A stretch of 64,000 bases of DNA, taken from NCBI RefSeq assembly GCF_947494555.1, contig NZ_CANLVF010000006.1, positions 413,374-477,373 on the forward strand, given 5' to 3'. The position numbers and the translations under genes are program-made. The stretch comes from an uncultured Roseibium sp. Lineage in GTDB: Bacteria; Pseudomonadota; Alphaproteobacteria; Rhizobiales; Stappiaceae. The notes below the pieces were generated by a model that ran no database searches, was not told where the DNA came from, and was given only the letters and a program-made list of their open reading frames with translations. The first letter of the stretch is position 1. The number at the start of each line of letters is the position of its first letter. Shown piece after piece: positions 16,179-24,783 of this stretch.

Positions 16179-16744
16179 CAGGAGCGATCCTTGTTCTTGA
16201 TCATCTCGGCCTCGACCTCTTCCTCGATCTCCGCGTGTTCCAGCGAAATGCCGTCAGCGGTGACTTTCCAGTAGTTCGGCAGGCTGAGAAGCTGGCACAG
16301 GATGAACAGGATCGCGCCAATCGGGATAATCGACTGGGTGAATTGAACCGGAACCCAGGTCAGTGAGATCAGCGTGTCGCCTTCGAGAACTTCAAGAACC
16401 TGAAGCCCGGCTCGCGCCATCAGCACAAAGAAGATCAACACGATTGCCTCGCCCGCCAGCAGGGCCGCCAGACGCGCCTTGACCGGCATCGCCAGAAGCA
16501 CCGTGTCAAACCCGATGTGACGACGGTGAAGCGCAGCGAGCGCCGAGCCGTAGTAGGTTATCCAGGCGAGCATGATCGCGGCGACTTCGTCATACCACGA
16601 AAAACTCTGGCCCGAGAGACGTGCAATCACCGCCGAAATCACGACGATGGTCAGAAGCACCATCAGCGAGATCGTGATCCATTCAAGCACTTTGCCGAGG
16701 ATCGTGACAATCCGAGGTAGGAGTGAGATTGAGAGCTGGTTCAC
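16178..16744 (-). CDS. TRAP transporter small permease (DctQ-like)
   Basis: A 188-residue inner-membrane protein with four hydrophobic segments and the DctQ signature around FSWYDEVAAIMLAWITYYGSA, followed by RRHIGFDTVLLAMP. The C-terminus is a charged tail (EHAEIEEEVEAEMIKNKDRS). Its stop overlaps the DctM start by one base. About 100 bp and a hairpin terminator separate it from the binding protein gene upstream. It is the obligate partner of the large permease. Confidence 0.9.
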   Translation of the reverse strand: MNQLSISLLPRIVTILGKVLEWITISLMVLLTIVVISAVIARLSGQSFSWYDEVAAIMLAWITYYGSALAALHRRHIGFDTVLLAMPVKARLAALLAGEAIVLIFFVLMARAGLQVLEVLEGDTLISLTWVPVQFTQSIIPIGAILFILCQLLSLPNYWKVTADGISLEHAEIEEEVEAEMIKNKDRS

Positions 16745-16813
16745 TTCGCGCCTTGTCTTCTTGCAGGAGCCAAAGGGAGGCTCACGCGGATCTGTCTTGC
16801 CACAAGAATGAAA

Positions 16814-16836
16814 GGGCAGCGGATTGCCCGCTGCCC
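16814..16836 (-). terminator. Hairpin between TRAP binding-protein and small-permease genes
   Basis: A perfect 9-bp stem, GGGCAGCGG/CCGCTGCCC. On the minus strand it is followed by TTTCATTCTTG. It starts ten bases past the binding-protein stop and should cause partial termination, giving more binding protein than permease. Confidence 0.6.
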
Positions 16837-16846
16837 GTTACAAGCG

Positions 16847-17827
16847 TCAGTTGGTATTTGCCAGGCCCAGAACCTGGTCAATCATGTCTTGCCCGCCTTC
16901 GACCTCGTCGGCGAATGCCTTGTAGATCGGCGCAGATGCCTCGACGAATGCATCCTTGTTCGCCTCATTCACCTCGACACCGGCGGCCTTGATGACGTCC
17001 AGCAACTCGGTTTCCAACTGGGCCGCTTTTTCGTAAGTGAAGTCTTGCGTGGACGCCGCACAAGCGGTCAACCCGGCCTGCACGTCCTCAGGCAGTTTCG
17101 CAAAGCCCTTCTGCGAAGCGAGGATATAGGCAGGCGTGTAGACATGGCCCGTAATTGACAGGTACTTCTGGACTTCCTGGAACTTTGCGGATGCAATCTG
17201 CGCATACGGGTTTTCCTGACCGTCCATCACGCCGGTCTGCAACGCGGTGAAGACGTCCGAGAACGCCATTGGCGTCGGGTTTGCGCCGTATTCCGTGAAC
17301 ATCTTGACACGCCATACGCCGTTGGGCGTGCGAAGTTTGATGCCTTCGAGGTCACTCGGCACATTGATTGGCCGCGTGTTGTTGGTGATGTGGCGGAACC
17401 CGTTCTCGGCCAAGCCGACGATGTGATATCCGCCACCGTTTGCAGCGTCCTGAAACTTGTCCATCATCGCGTCCTGGACACGGCGCATGTGATCGCGGTC
17501 ACGGATGATGTAGGGCATCTCGAAAATGCCGAACGTATCATCGACCGAAGACATGACGGACGAGGGAAGCGCGAAGTCGACCTGACCCAGCTTCAGCTTT
17601 TGCAAAAGCTCCTTGTCCTTGCCCAACTGAGAAGAGCCGAACGTCTGCACCTCAACTTTGCCGCCCATCGAGGAATTCACACATTCCGCGAAATTGTCGA
17701 CGCTTGCTTCGAACAGTGAACCAGGATTGCCGACATGGCCAAACTTCAGCGTGATGTCGGCGGCAAAGGCACTGCTTGTTCCGCCAATCGCAGCGGCTGT
17801 TGCAATAAGAATTGCCTTGATGGTCAT
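16847..17827 (-). CDS. TRAP transporter substrate-binding protein (DctP family)
   Basis: A 326-residue periplasmic solute receptor with a Sec signal (TIKAILIATAAAIGGTSSAFA) and then ITLKFGHVGNPGSLFEASVD. The DctP ligand-binding stretch is clear: LEGIKLRTPNGVWRVKMFTE contains the conserved arginine that pairs with substrate carboxylate, followed by ANPTPMAFSDVFTALQTGVM with DGQENP. ATG at 17827 is set by GGGAGGAAA upstream. It lies 35 bp after the aminotransferase gene, so substrate uptake and transamination are probably co-expressed. The arginine implies a carboxylate ligand; which one cannot be said. Confidence 0.92.
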   Translation of the reverse strand: MTIKAILIATAAAIGGTSSAFAADITLKFGHVGNPGSLFEASVDNFAECVNSSMGGKVEVQTFGSSQLGKDKELLQKLKLGQVDFALPSSVMSSVDDTFGIFEMPYIIRDRDHMRRVQDAMMDKFQDAANGGGYHIVGLAENGFRHITNNTRPINVPSDLEGIKLRTPNGVWRVKMFTEYGANPTPMAFSDVFTALQTGVMDGQENPYAQIASAKFQEVQKYLSITGHVYTPAYILASQKGFAKLPEDVQAGLTACAASTQDFTYEKAAQLETELLDVIKAAGVEVNEANKDAFVEASAPIYKAFADEVEGGQDMIDQVLGLANTN

Positions 17828-17862
17828 GTGTGTTTCCTCCCTTGGAAATGTGACTGTTTTCG

Positions 17863-19041
17863 TCACTCTGCCGCGATTTGCGTGTTCTCCAGCATCGCCA
17901 TCGCAGCTCCGACTCCCCCTGCGTTGTGGGGAATTCCGGCCTTTGTCAGGCCCATTTCGACGCCCGCCAGTGTTGCGACCAACATGAGATCATTGAAGTC
18001 ACCGAGATGGCCAATGCGGAACACTTTGTCGGCGACCTTCGACAGGCCGTTGCCCAAAGAAATATCGTAGTGCTCCAAGGTCGTTGCCCTGAACCCATCT
18101 GCGCTGTGGCCTTCCGGGACCATGACAGCCGTCAGCACACCGCTCTCCTGCCCCTGCTTGTTGCAAAGAACTTCCAGTCCCCAAGTGCGGACGGCAGCAC
18201 GTGCGGCCGCCCCGTGACGCGCATGTCGGGCAAAGACATTTTCCAGCCCCTCTTCGTGCAACATCTCAATGGCGACATTCAGTCCGTATAGAAGGTTCGT
18301 GGCAGGCGTATATGGGAAGTATCCAGTTTTGTTCGGACCGACCATATCCGCCCAGTCCCAGTATGACCGCATCAAGGTGGCCGAACCGTTTGCCACCATA
18401 GCCTTCGCACTTATCGCGTTGAACGAAAGACCTGGCGGCAACATCAGGCCCTTTTGTGATCCGGAAACGGTGACATCAACACCCCATTCGTCGTGCTGAT
18501 AGTCGAGCGACGCGAGACCCGAGATCGTGTCAACCATGAACAAAGCCGGATGCCCGGCGTTATCGATCGCCTTGCGGATCGCGGAAATCGGCGAGACGGA
18601 CCCGGTCGATGTCTCGTTGTGAACAACGCAGACGGCCTTGATCTCGTGATTTCTGTCTTCAGCCAGATAGGCCTCGATCTGATCCGGGTCGGCTCCGCCG
18701 CGCCAGTCGCCTTCAATGAACTCGGGCTTCAAACCCAGTTTTTCGGCGATCTTTTTCCACAACGTCGCAAAATGCCCGGTCTCGAACATCAGCACCCGGT
18801 CGCCCGGCGACAAAACATTGACCAGTGCCGCCTCCCAACCGCCGGTGCCCGACGATGGATAGATCACGACGTTCTGCTCGGTCTTGAAGATCGTTTTGAT
18901 CCCTTCCAGGGCCTGCGCACCGACTTTGCCGAATGCCGGTCCCCGGTGGTCAATCACCTGACCGGAGATCGCACGCAATATGCGATCCGGAACTGAACTG
19001 GGGCCGGGAATTTGCAGAAAATGACGACCAGCTTGTCTCAT
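17863..19041 (-). CDS. Serine/aspartate/alanine--glyoxylate-type aminotransferase (class V)
   Basis: A 392-residue PLP enzyme of class V (SgaA/AGXT type). The N-terminal HFLQIPGPSSVPDRILRAIS is diagnostic. PSSGTGGWEAALVN binds the cofactor phosphate, VVHNETSTGSVSP is family-typical, and the Schiff-base lysine is in SGSQKGLMLPPG near residue 198. ATG at 19041 is chosen by family alignment; the upstream site is weak (AAGG). It transfers an amino group to glyoxylate (or a related 2-oxo acid) to make glycine. It diverges from the FAD/Fe-S dehydrogenase, which would make the oxo acid, and precedes the TRAP genes. BhcA of the beta-hydroxyaspartate cycle is a possible alternative, but bhcB, bhcC and bhcD are absent. 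Confidence 0.87.
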   Translation of the reverse strand: MRQAGRHFLQIPGPSSVPDRILRAISGQVIDHRGPAFGKVGAQALEGIKTIFKTEQNVVIYPSSGTGGWEAALVNVLSPGDRVLMFETGHFATLWKKIAEKLGLKPEFIEGDWRGGADPDQIEAYLAEDRNHEIKAVCVVHNETSTGSVSPISAIRKAIDNAGHPALFMVDTISGLASLDYQHDEWGVDVTVSGSQKGLMLPPGLSFNAISAKAMVANGSATLMRSYWDWADMVGPNKTGYFPYTPATNLLYGLNVAIEMLHEEGLENVFARHARHGAAARAAVRTWGLEVLCNKQGQESGVLTAVMVPEGHSADGFRATTLEHYDISLGNGLSKVADKVFRIGHLGDFNDLMLVATLAGVEMGLTKAGIPHNAGGVGAAMAMLENTQIAAE

Positions 19042-19160
19042 AAATCGAACCTTGTGGGACCTGCGTTTGAACGTGCGGCACAGAATGACATTGAAGTTGT
19101 GAATATGCAATTTTTAATTCATAATTCATTTTCTGATTACGCAAGCCAAGGATCCCGCCG
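19042..19160. promoter_or_regulatory. Divergent promoter region, aminotransferase / FAD-Fe-S dehydrogenase
   Basis: A 119-bp AT-rich gap between divergent starts, containing the tandem AATTCAT AATTCAT at about 19115-19129. It is a reasonable target for the GntR regulator encoded at 22063, but I see no perfect palindrome. Confidence 0.35.
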
Positions 19161-22052
19161 TTGAACGACATTGCGCGTGAACTTTCAAAAAGGGTGTCGG
19201 GCGATCTGTTGTTCGATCCGTTCTCGCGCGGCCGCTACGCGACGGACGCATCGATTTATCAGATGATGCCGGTGGGCGTGCTGGCACCCAGATCCGAAGA
19301 CGACATCCTGGCGGCGATTGACTGCGCGCGCGATCAAGGTGTGCCGATCCTGCCCCGCGGCGGCGGCACATCACAGTGCGGACAGACCGTCAACGAAGCG
19401 CTGGTTTTGGACAACACCGAGTATTTCAACGAAATTCTCGAACTTGACGTTACCAACAAGCGCTGTGTCGTGCGCCCGGGCATCGTGCTCGATGAACTGA
19501 ATCGGGCGCTCAAACCGCATGGACTTTGGTTCCCGGTCGATGTCTCTACCGCGTCCCGCGCAACAATTGGCGGGATGACGGGAAACAACTCCTGCGGTGG
19601 GAAATCCATCCGGTACGGCATGATGCGGGACAATGTCCTGTCGATCGACGCAATCCTGGCTGATGGCAGCAAACACAGGTTTGGGGCGGGTCTTGCCGAG
19701 CAGAATGCGGTCTATAATGCGCTTTCCCATGATCTTTCGGCGATTGGCCAGAGGGAATCGGCGGAAATCGCTGCCCGGTTCCCCAATGTCATGCGCCGCG
19801 TGGGTGGCTACAACATCGACGCGCTGACCTCTGGACCGGACGCCCAGAACCTCGCTCATCTTCTGGTTGGGTCGGAAGGCACGCTTGCCTACACAACCGC
19901 GATCGAGCTGAAACTCTCCCCGCTTCAGGACGGCAAAGCCCTGGGCGTGTGTCACTTCCCGACCTTCCATCAGGCAATGGATGCCGCACAACATCTGGTG
20001 ACGCTTGATCCCGAGGGCGTTGAGTTGGTCGATCACACGATGATCGCGCTGGCCCGCGACATTCCTCTTTTTGCCAGGACAATCGAAAATTTCGTGACTG
20101 GCACGCCGGAGGCTTTGCTGCTGGTTGAGTTCACGCGGGCCAACGGGGAACAAAAGTTAAAAGACCTCGACCAGATGATGGCTGACCTCGGGTATTCCTG
20201 GACCGGGACCGGCAAGGCCTGGGGCGGTGTCACCGCGGTGACGGATGCAGGTCTGCAGGGACAGATCGCTGAACTGCGCAAATCCGGCCTTAACATAATG
20301 ATGTCCATGAAGACCGCCGGGAAGCCCGTATCGTTTGTAGAGGATTGCGCGGTTGAACTGCCTGACCTTGCCGCCTACACGGCTGGGCTCACGGAGATTT
20401 TTGAACGCCACGGCACCACAGGGACATGGTACGCACATGCGTCGGTCGGGTGTCTGCACGTGCGCCCGGTGTTGAACCTGAAGCTGGACAATGACGTCGC
20501 CACGATGCGCGCGATTGCCGAAGAGTGTTTTGATCTTGTCGCCCGCTACAAGGGGTCGCATTCAGGTGAGCATGGCGACGGCATCGTCCGCTCGGAATTT
20601 CATGAAAAGATGTTTGGCTCCCGCATGGTCGCAACCTTTGAGGAGGTGAAGGACCGTTTCGATCCGGCCGGCGTGTTCAATCCCGGCAAAATCGTCAATG
20701 CGCCAAAGATGGATGACCGCAGCCTTTTTCGCTATGCAGCGGAATATCAGACCTCGCACCTGAAAACCGAACTGGATTGGTCCGAGTGGACGGGGAAAGA
20801 CGGCGGATTTCAGGGTGCGGTTGAAATGTGCAACAACAATGGAGCCTGCCGCAAACTGAAGGGTGGCGTCATGTGCCCCTCATTTCGGGTGACGCGCAAA
20901 GAAAAGGACCTGACCCGCGGCCGCGCCAATACCCTCCGTCTTGCGATTTCCGGACAGCTTGGGCCGGACGCACTGGTATCCGACGAGATGGCAGATGCGA
21001 TGAAACTTTGTGTGTCCTGCAAGGGCTGCAAGCGCGAGTGCCCGACAGGCGTGGATATGGCGCGAATGAAGATCGAGGTGCTGTCTGCGCGCGCAAAAAA
21101 GCATGGCCTGAGCCTTCATGATCGGCTTGTTGGCTATATGCCGCGATACGCTCCCCGGGCGGCGAAAATGCCGTTTCTTATGAACCTGCGGGACAAGGTG
21201 CCCGGTTTGGCCAAGGCAACTGAACGGTTGACGGGTTTCACAGCAAGACGTCCATTGCCCAAATGGGCTGCCAAACCGTTCGAGGACACCGAGGTCAGCG
21301 CGACCTCGACACCAGACGCCGTTTTGTTTGTCGACAGTTTCAACCGCTATTTCGAGCCTGAAAACCTGCGCGCGGCAGTCAGAGTTCTGAACGCCACGGG
21401 CAGTGTGGTTGATGTGGTAAAACCTACCGGCAATAGCCGTCCATTGTGTTGTGGCCGTACGTTTCTGTCGGTCGGATTGGTTGATCAGGCACGGCTAGAA
21501 GCAAAACGGTTGGTCGATGCTCTTATGCCTTATGCAGAACGCGGCGTTCCCATCATCGGCTTGGAACCAAGCTGCCTATTGACCCTTCGCGACGAGATAC
21601 CGGTGCTGTTACCGGGAGAAGACAGCGCAAAGATCGCCAAACTGGCACTGATGTTCGAGGAGTTCATTGCCGACCAGGCAGACAATCCGCAGTTCATCTC
21701 GCGCCTTGAATCTCCAGCGCCCGAGGTCGTGTTACACGGGCACTGCCATCAGAAAGCAATGGGGGTTATGCCGGCAATCGAAAAAACGCTGGCACTCTTG
21801 CCGGATACTAGTGTTTCCAGGATCGACAGCAGCTGCTGTGGCATGGCCGGTGCATTCGGCTATGGTGTAGACACATATGACACATCGATAAAGATGGCCG
21901 AACTGGACGTTCTTCCCGCTGCACGCGCCGCATCTGGTGATGCAATAGTCGTGGCCGATGGCACGTCCTGCCGCCACCAAATCGCGGATAACACCGATCG
22001 CAATCCGATGCACATAGCCCAACTTCTCGACTTGGCACTGAAACGAGTGTAA
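19161..22052 (+). CDS. FAD-linked oxidase / Fe-S dehydrogenase fusion (D-2-hydroxyacid, glycolate or D-lactate type)
   Basis: A 963-residue fusion protein. Residues ~35-200 form the PCMH FAD-binding domain (PRGGGTSQCGQTVNEALVLD, then GGMTGNNSCGGKSIRYGMM). About 215-470 form the FAD-oxidase C-terminal domain, ending GSHSGEHGDGIVRSEFH. Cysteines for Fe-S clusters follow: CNNNGACRK near 556 and CVSCKGCKRECP near 617. Two CCG-domain motifs (LCCGRTF near 763 and SCCGMAGAFG near 892) complete the GlcD+GlcF-like layout. TTG at 19161 has AAGGA eight bases upstream. Family members oxidise D-lactate, glycolate or D-2-hydroxyglutarate and pass electrons to quinone. The glyoxylate aminotransferase beside it favours glycolate, by inference. 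Confidence 0.88.
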   Translation: MNDIARELSKRVSGDLLFDPFSRGRYATDASIYQMMPVGVLAPRSEDDILAAIDCARDQGVPILPRGGGTSQCGQTVNEALVLDNTEYFNEILELDVTNKRCVVRPGIVLDELNRALKPHGLWFPVDVSTASRATIGGMTGNNSCGGKSIRYGMMRDNVLSIDAILADGSKHRFGAGLAEQNAVYNALSHDLSAIGQRESAEIAARFPNVMRRVGGYNIDALTSGPDAQNLAHLLVGSEGTLAYTTAIELKLSPLQDGKALGVCHFPTFHQAMDAAQHLVTLDPEGVELVDHTMIALARDIPLFARTIENFVTGTPEALLLVEFTRANGEQKLKDLDQMMADLGYSWTGTGKAWGGVTAVTDAGLQGQIAELRKSGLNIMMSMKTAGKPVSFVEDCAVELPDLAAYTAGLTEIFERHGTTGTWYAHASVGCLHVRPVLNLKLDNDVATMRAIAEECFDLVARYKGSHSGEHGDGIVRSEFHEKMFGSRMVATFEEVKDRFDPAGVFNPGKIVNAPKMDDRSLFRYAAEYQTSHLKTELDWSEWTGKDGGFQGAVEMCNNNGACRKLKGGVMCPSFRVTRKEKDLTRGRANTLRLAISGQLGPDALVSDEMADAMKLCVSCKGCKRECPTGVDMARMKIEVLSARAKKHGLSLHDRLVGYMPRYAPRAAKMPFLMNLRDKVPGLAKATERLTGFTARRPLPKWAAKPFEDTEVSATSTPDAVLFVDSFNRYFEPENLRAAVRVLNATGSVVDVVKPTGNSRPLCCGRTFLSVGLVDQARLEAKRLVDALMPYAERGVPIIGLEPSCLLTLRDEIPVLLPGEDSAKIAKLALMFEEFIADQADNPQFISRLESPAPEVVLHGHCHQKAMGVMPAIEKTLALLPDTSVSRIDSSCCGMAGAFGYGVDTYDTSIKMAELDVLPAARAASGDAIVVADGTSCRHQIADNTDRNPMHIAQLLDLALKRV

Positions 22053-22062
22053 ACGCTGCAAA

Positions 22063-22752
22063 ATGGCTGATTTATCCGCGAACATGACAATCGAACGAAG
22101 GTCGCTTCACCTTGAATTGGTGGAGCGTCTGCGTCCTTTGATCATTGAAGGCCAAATGGCCCCGGACAAAAAGGTCCCCGAAAAGGCCCTATGCGAGCAA
22201 TTCAGTGTATCACGGACCCCAATGCGCGAGGCATTGAAGGTTTTGGCCGCGGAAGGGTTGGTGCGATTGGAACCAAATCGCGGCGCATGGGTCACCTCGA
22301 TCACCGTAGAAGAGGTTGAAGAAGTGTTTCCGGTGCTCGCCGTTCTTGAGGGCCTGTCGGGGGAGCTGGCCTGCGAAAAGATCTCTGATGAGGAAATTGT
22401 CAAGATCCGCTCGCTTCACGACGCGATGATACAAAGCTATCGTGACAGGGACCTGGCCACGTATTTCAAGCTTAACCAGGACATCCATCTCGGCATACTT
22501 TCTGCGGCAAGAAACGAGACCCTGGCCAACTCCAGTATGGCATTGTCAGCTCGTATGCTGCGCGCACGATATGCGGCCAATATGTCCGACGAGCGCTGGG
22601 GCGAAGCTGTAGACGAACACAATGAAATTATTCGGGCGCTTGAAGCGCGCGATGGCAAGAAGCTGGCGTCAATCTTGATTGTTCACATGAAAAACAAGCA
22701 AAGCTCGGTGATGCGCTGGTTGCAGAACGCACCGGACGATGAAGCAAATTAA
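22063..22752 (+). CDS. GntR-family transcriptional regulator (FadR/VanR subfamily)
   Basis: A 229-residue regulator. The N-terminal winged helix (LVERLRPLIIEGQMAPDKKV, then FSVSRTPMREALKVLAAEGL) is typical GntR. The all-helical FCD effector domain from about residue 80 shows the metal-coordinating set: Asp in LHDAMI, NQDIHLGIL with His, and EHNEIIRALEARD with His. It begins ten bases after the dehydrogenase stop and is probably co-transcribed with it. It ends at a neat hairpin terminator. FCD members bind carboxylic acids, so it likely senses the pathway's hydroxy or keto acid and controls the divergent promoter at 19.1 kb. Confidence 0.9.
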   Translation: MADLSANMTIERRSLHLELVERLRPLIIEGQMAPDKKVPEKALCEQFSVSRTPMREALKVLAAEGLVRLEPNRGAWVTSITVEEVEEVFPVLAVLEGLSGELACEKISDEEIVKIRSLHDAMIQSYRDRDLATYFKLNQDIHLGILSAARNETLANSSMALSARMLRARYAANMSDERWGEAVDEHNEIIRALEARDGKKLASILIVHMKNKQSSVMRWLQNAPDDEAN

Positions 22753-22777
22753 GGCACACTTGTCTCAGTGTGCCTTT
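22753..22777 (+). terminator. Intrinsic terminator after the GntR gene
   Basis: A perfect 8-bp stem, GGCACACT (22753-22760) / AGTGTGCC (22767-22774), with a six-base loop and a short TTT tail. It begins within two bases of the GntR stop. Confidence 0.65.
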
Positions 22778-22847
22778 GACTTGGCGCTGTCAGAATGACA
22801 TCGCCCGCATCGCTTCTCGCCCGGACGGGCCCCGGGCAAACGCATTC

Positions 22848-23933
22848 TCAGCCTTTTGCGTGGTCATCCTGAAACGGAGCTTGCAGTCCGCAATCAGCAG
22901 CAAGCACATTCAGGTCGCGCCGCAGAGCGGGGTTCAGGGCCAGGCCGTTGGATCGGCGCGCATCAGCCGACGCGGTCTTTCCCTCACCCGGCAAACGCAC
23001 AGGATCATGACCCGGAAGTGGTTCCGAGGCACGCATCTCGTCAAAGACCCGACTGGCGGTGCTCGCAAAATCGTCCCCAATTCCGAAGGCAGCGGGGTCG
23101 AGAGCCATGACAAACAGCCCGGTATTGGTGGAAGAGGTCGTGTCGTTCGTGAAGTCGACGACGTCTGATCCAAAGGCAGCCCCATTGAGGACACCGGCCA
23201 TGAGCCCAATTGCAATCGACAAACCAAATCCCTTTGGGCCGCCGATCGGCAGGAGGAAGCCCTCTGATTTCCGGGCTGGATCCGTGAGCGGTTTGCCGTC
23301 CCGTCCAACCATCCAGCCTTCCGGCATCTCCCTGCCCTGTTGCAAAAGCGTTTTTATCTTTCCCATCGCTGCGACGGTGGTGGCCATGTCGAATACGAAA
23401 GGGTCGGCGCCGTCGGCAGGTGCTGAAAACGCAATCGGGTTGGTCCCAAGAAGAAGGTCGGTGCCTCCGTATGGAGGAACGTGGTTTGCGCTCCCGACTG
23501 CCGCCGCCATGCCAAGCAGACCAGCCTCGGCTTGTGGCCTCACATAGAGCGCCAGGGGCCCGGCATGATTGCCGCGGCGAACGCCAACCCAGCCAATGCC
23601 GGCTGCACGTGCCTTTTCGATGGCAAGATCACGCGCCGCGCACATTGCAAGATGACCGAGCCCGTCGTCCCCGTCGATCACGCCTGTGGCAATTGTTTCA
23701 TGCGCCACGGTCACCGACGGGGTCGGGTTGCAGCCACCCCCATCCAAACGCGCCAGATACTGCCGCAGGCGAAAAACACCGTGTGTGCCATACCCGAAGA
23801 TGTCCGCCTCTACCATGAGCGTGGCGACCTTGACGGCATCATCATGCGGAACACCCTTCGACTGCAGCGCCGCCGAAACAAAATCGCACAGGGTATGCAC
23901 CGGTATGTTGGATGCTTCAGTTATCGTGCGCAC
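22848..23933 (-). CDS. Ldh2-family NAD(P)-dependent dehydrogenase (malate/L-sulfolactate/ureidoglycolate type)
   Basis: A 361-residue oxidoreductase of the malate/L-lactate dehydrogenase (Ldh_2) family, which does not use a Rossmann fold. Motifs include ADIFGYGTHGVFRLRQYL with the catalytic His, GWVGVRRGNHAGPLALYV, PYGGTDLLLGTNPIAFSAP and LLPIGGPKGFGLSIAIGL. GTG at 23933 overlaps the permease gene by 17 bases, so it is the last gene of the ABC transporter operon. The family reduces or oxidises 2-oxo/2-hydroxy acids, including sulfolactate and diketogulonate. With a sulfonate/taurine-type transporter attached, a sulfonated or other hydroxy acid is a fair guess, no more. Confidence 0.88.
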   Translation of the reverse strand: MRTITEASNIPVHTLCDFVSAALQSKGVPHDDAVKVATLMVEADIFGYGTHGVFRLRQYLARLDGGGCNPTPSVTVAHETIATGVIDGDDGLGHLAMCAARDLAIEKARAAGIGWVGVRRGNHAGPLALYVRPQAEAGLLGMAAAVGSANHVPPYGGTDLLLGTNPIAFSAPADGADPFVFDMATTVAAMGKIKTLLQQGREMPEGWMVGRDGKPLTDPARKSEGFLLPIGGPKGFGLSIAIGLMAGVLNGAAFGSDVVDFTNDTTSSTNTGLFVMALDPAAFGIGDDFASTASRVFDEMRASEPLPGHDPVRLPGEGKTASADARRSNGLALNPALRRDLNVLAADCGLQAPFQDDHAKG

Positions 23934-24783
23934 CTACGGATTCCTTCTGCCAGAAGACGACCTTGCGCTGCGTCCATTGTACGATCAGGTAAAGCACCAA
24001 CCCGACGAGGCTCAGGTACAGGATCAACGAGAACACCCGCGGCGTATTGAGCTGGGATGCGGCGACCCTGATCAGTTCGCCAAAGCCTTTGCCGCCGCCC
24101 AGGAATTCGCCTGTAATCGCGCCGGCCATGACACCAACGGCGCCGATTTTGAGCCCTGTGAAGATCTGCGGCAGCCCGGTGGGCAGTTTCATCTTGATCA
24201 ATGTCTGCATCCGGCTTGCGCCCATGGTCTTGAAGAGCATGCGGGCATTCTCATCGGCCGAGTGAAGGCCTGCTGCCGTTCCAACCACGATCGGGAAGGT
24301 AGCGATAAACGCTGCCAAAGCCACTTTGGATTCGATGCCAAAACCAAGCCAGGCAACAAAGAGGGGCGCAAAGGCGACTTTTGGCATGGTGTCTATGGCT
24401 ACCAGGTACGGCATAACGGCCTTTTCCCCGAACGCCGTTTCGCCAACGAGTACGCCAAGCGAGAAGCCGATGGCGATGGCAAGCGCGAACCCGTAGATCA
24501 CCTCCTTGACCGTGATCCAGAGAGCGACAAGCATGTAGTCGCCACTGAGAAGATTGTTCCCGACGAAAATCATATCGCCGAAGGTCTCCCACGGCGTGGG
24601 CAGAATGATCGGAGAAACGAGCCCCATACGCGTGACCAGATCCCACGTGCCAATGAAAACCACGAACACAAATGTCATGGCGATCCAACGGGGCACGGAA
24701 TCGATGAATGCAACTTCCTGAACCCAGACGGTATCGTCCGCCGCCCCGGTCTCTAGCCGCTGATTGGTGGGCGCATCAGTCAC
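23917..24783 (-). CDS. Nitrate/sulfonate/taurine-type ABC transporter permease
   Basis: A 288-residue inner-membrane permease (BPD_transp_1, SsuC/TauC class) with six transmembrane segments. The EAA coupling loop reads AGLHSADENARMLFKTMGAS followed by KLPTGLPQIFTGLKIGA. An N-terminal ~30-residue hydrophilic extension precedes the first helix. GTG at 24783 overlaps the ATPase stop by four bases. It forms the channel for the ATPase and binding protein just upstream. Its own 3' end overlaps the Ldh2-family gene, so transport and oxidation are expressed together. Confidence 0.9.
   Translation of the reverse strand: MTDAPTNQRLETGAADDTVWVQEVAFIDSVPRWIAMTFVFVVFIGTWDLVTRMGLVSPIILPTPWETFGDMIFVGNNLLSGDYMLVALWITVKEVIYGFALAIAIGFSLGVLVGETAFGEKAVMPYLVAIDTMPKVAFAPLFVAWLGFGIESKVALAAFIATFPIVVGTAAGLHSADENARMLFKTMGASRMQTLIKMKLPTGLPQIFTGLKIGAVGVMAGAITGEFLGGGKGFGELIRVAASQLNTPRVFSLILYLSLVGLVLYLIVQWTQRKVVFWQKESVGAHDN

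Noticed and set aside
15357..16274. 305-codon plus-strand open frame
   Set aside because: Antisense to the TRAP permease genes. The protein is Arg/His/Gln-rich with no hydrophobic core and no family match.
17863..19041. BhcA of the beta-hydroxyaspartate cycle
   Set aside because: The sequence fits the class V glyoxylate aminotransferase family, but bhcB, bhcC, bhcD and the IclR-type regulator are missing from the neighbourhood.
23686..24756. 356-codon plus-strand open frame
   Set aside because: Antisense to the Ldh2-family and ABC permease genes, with no ribosome binding site or motif.
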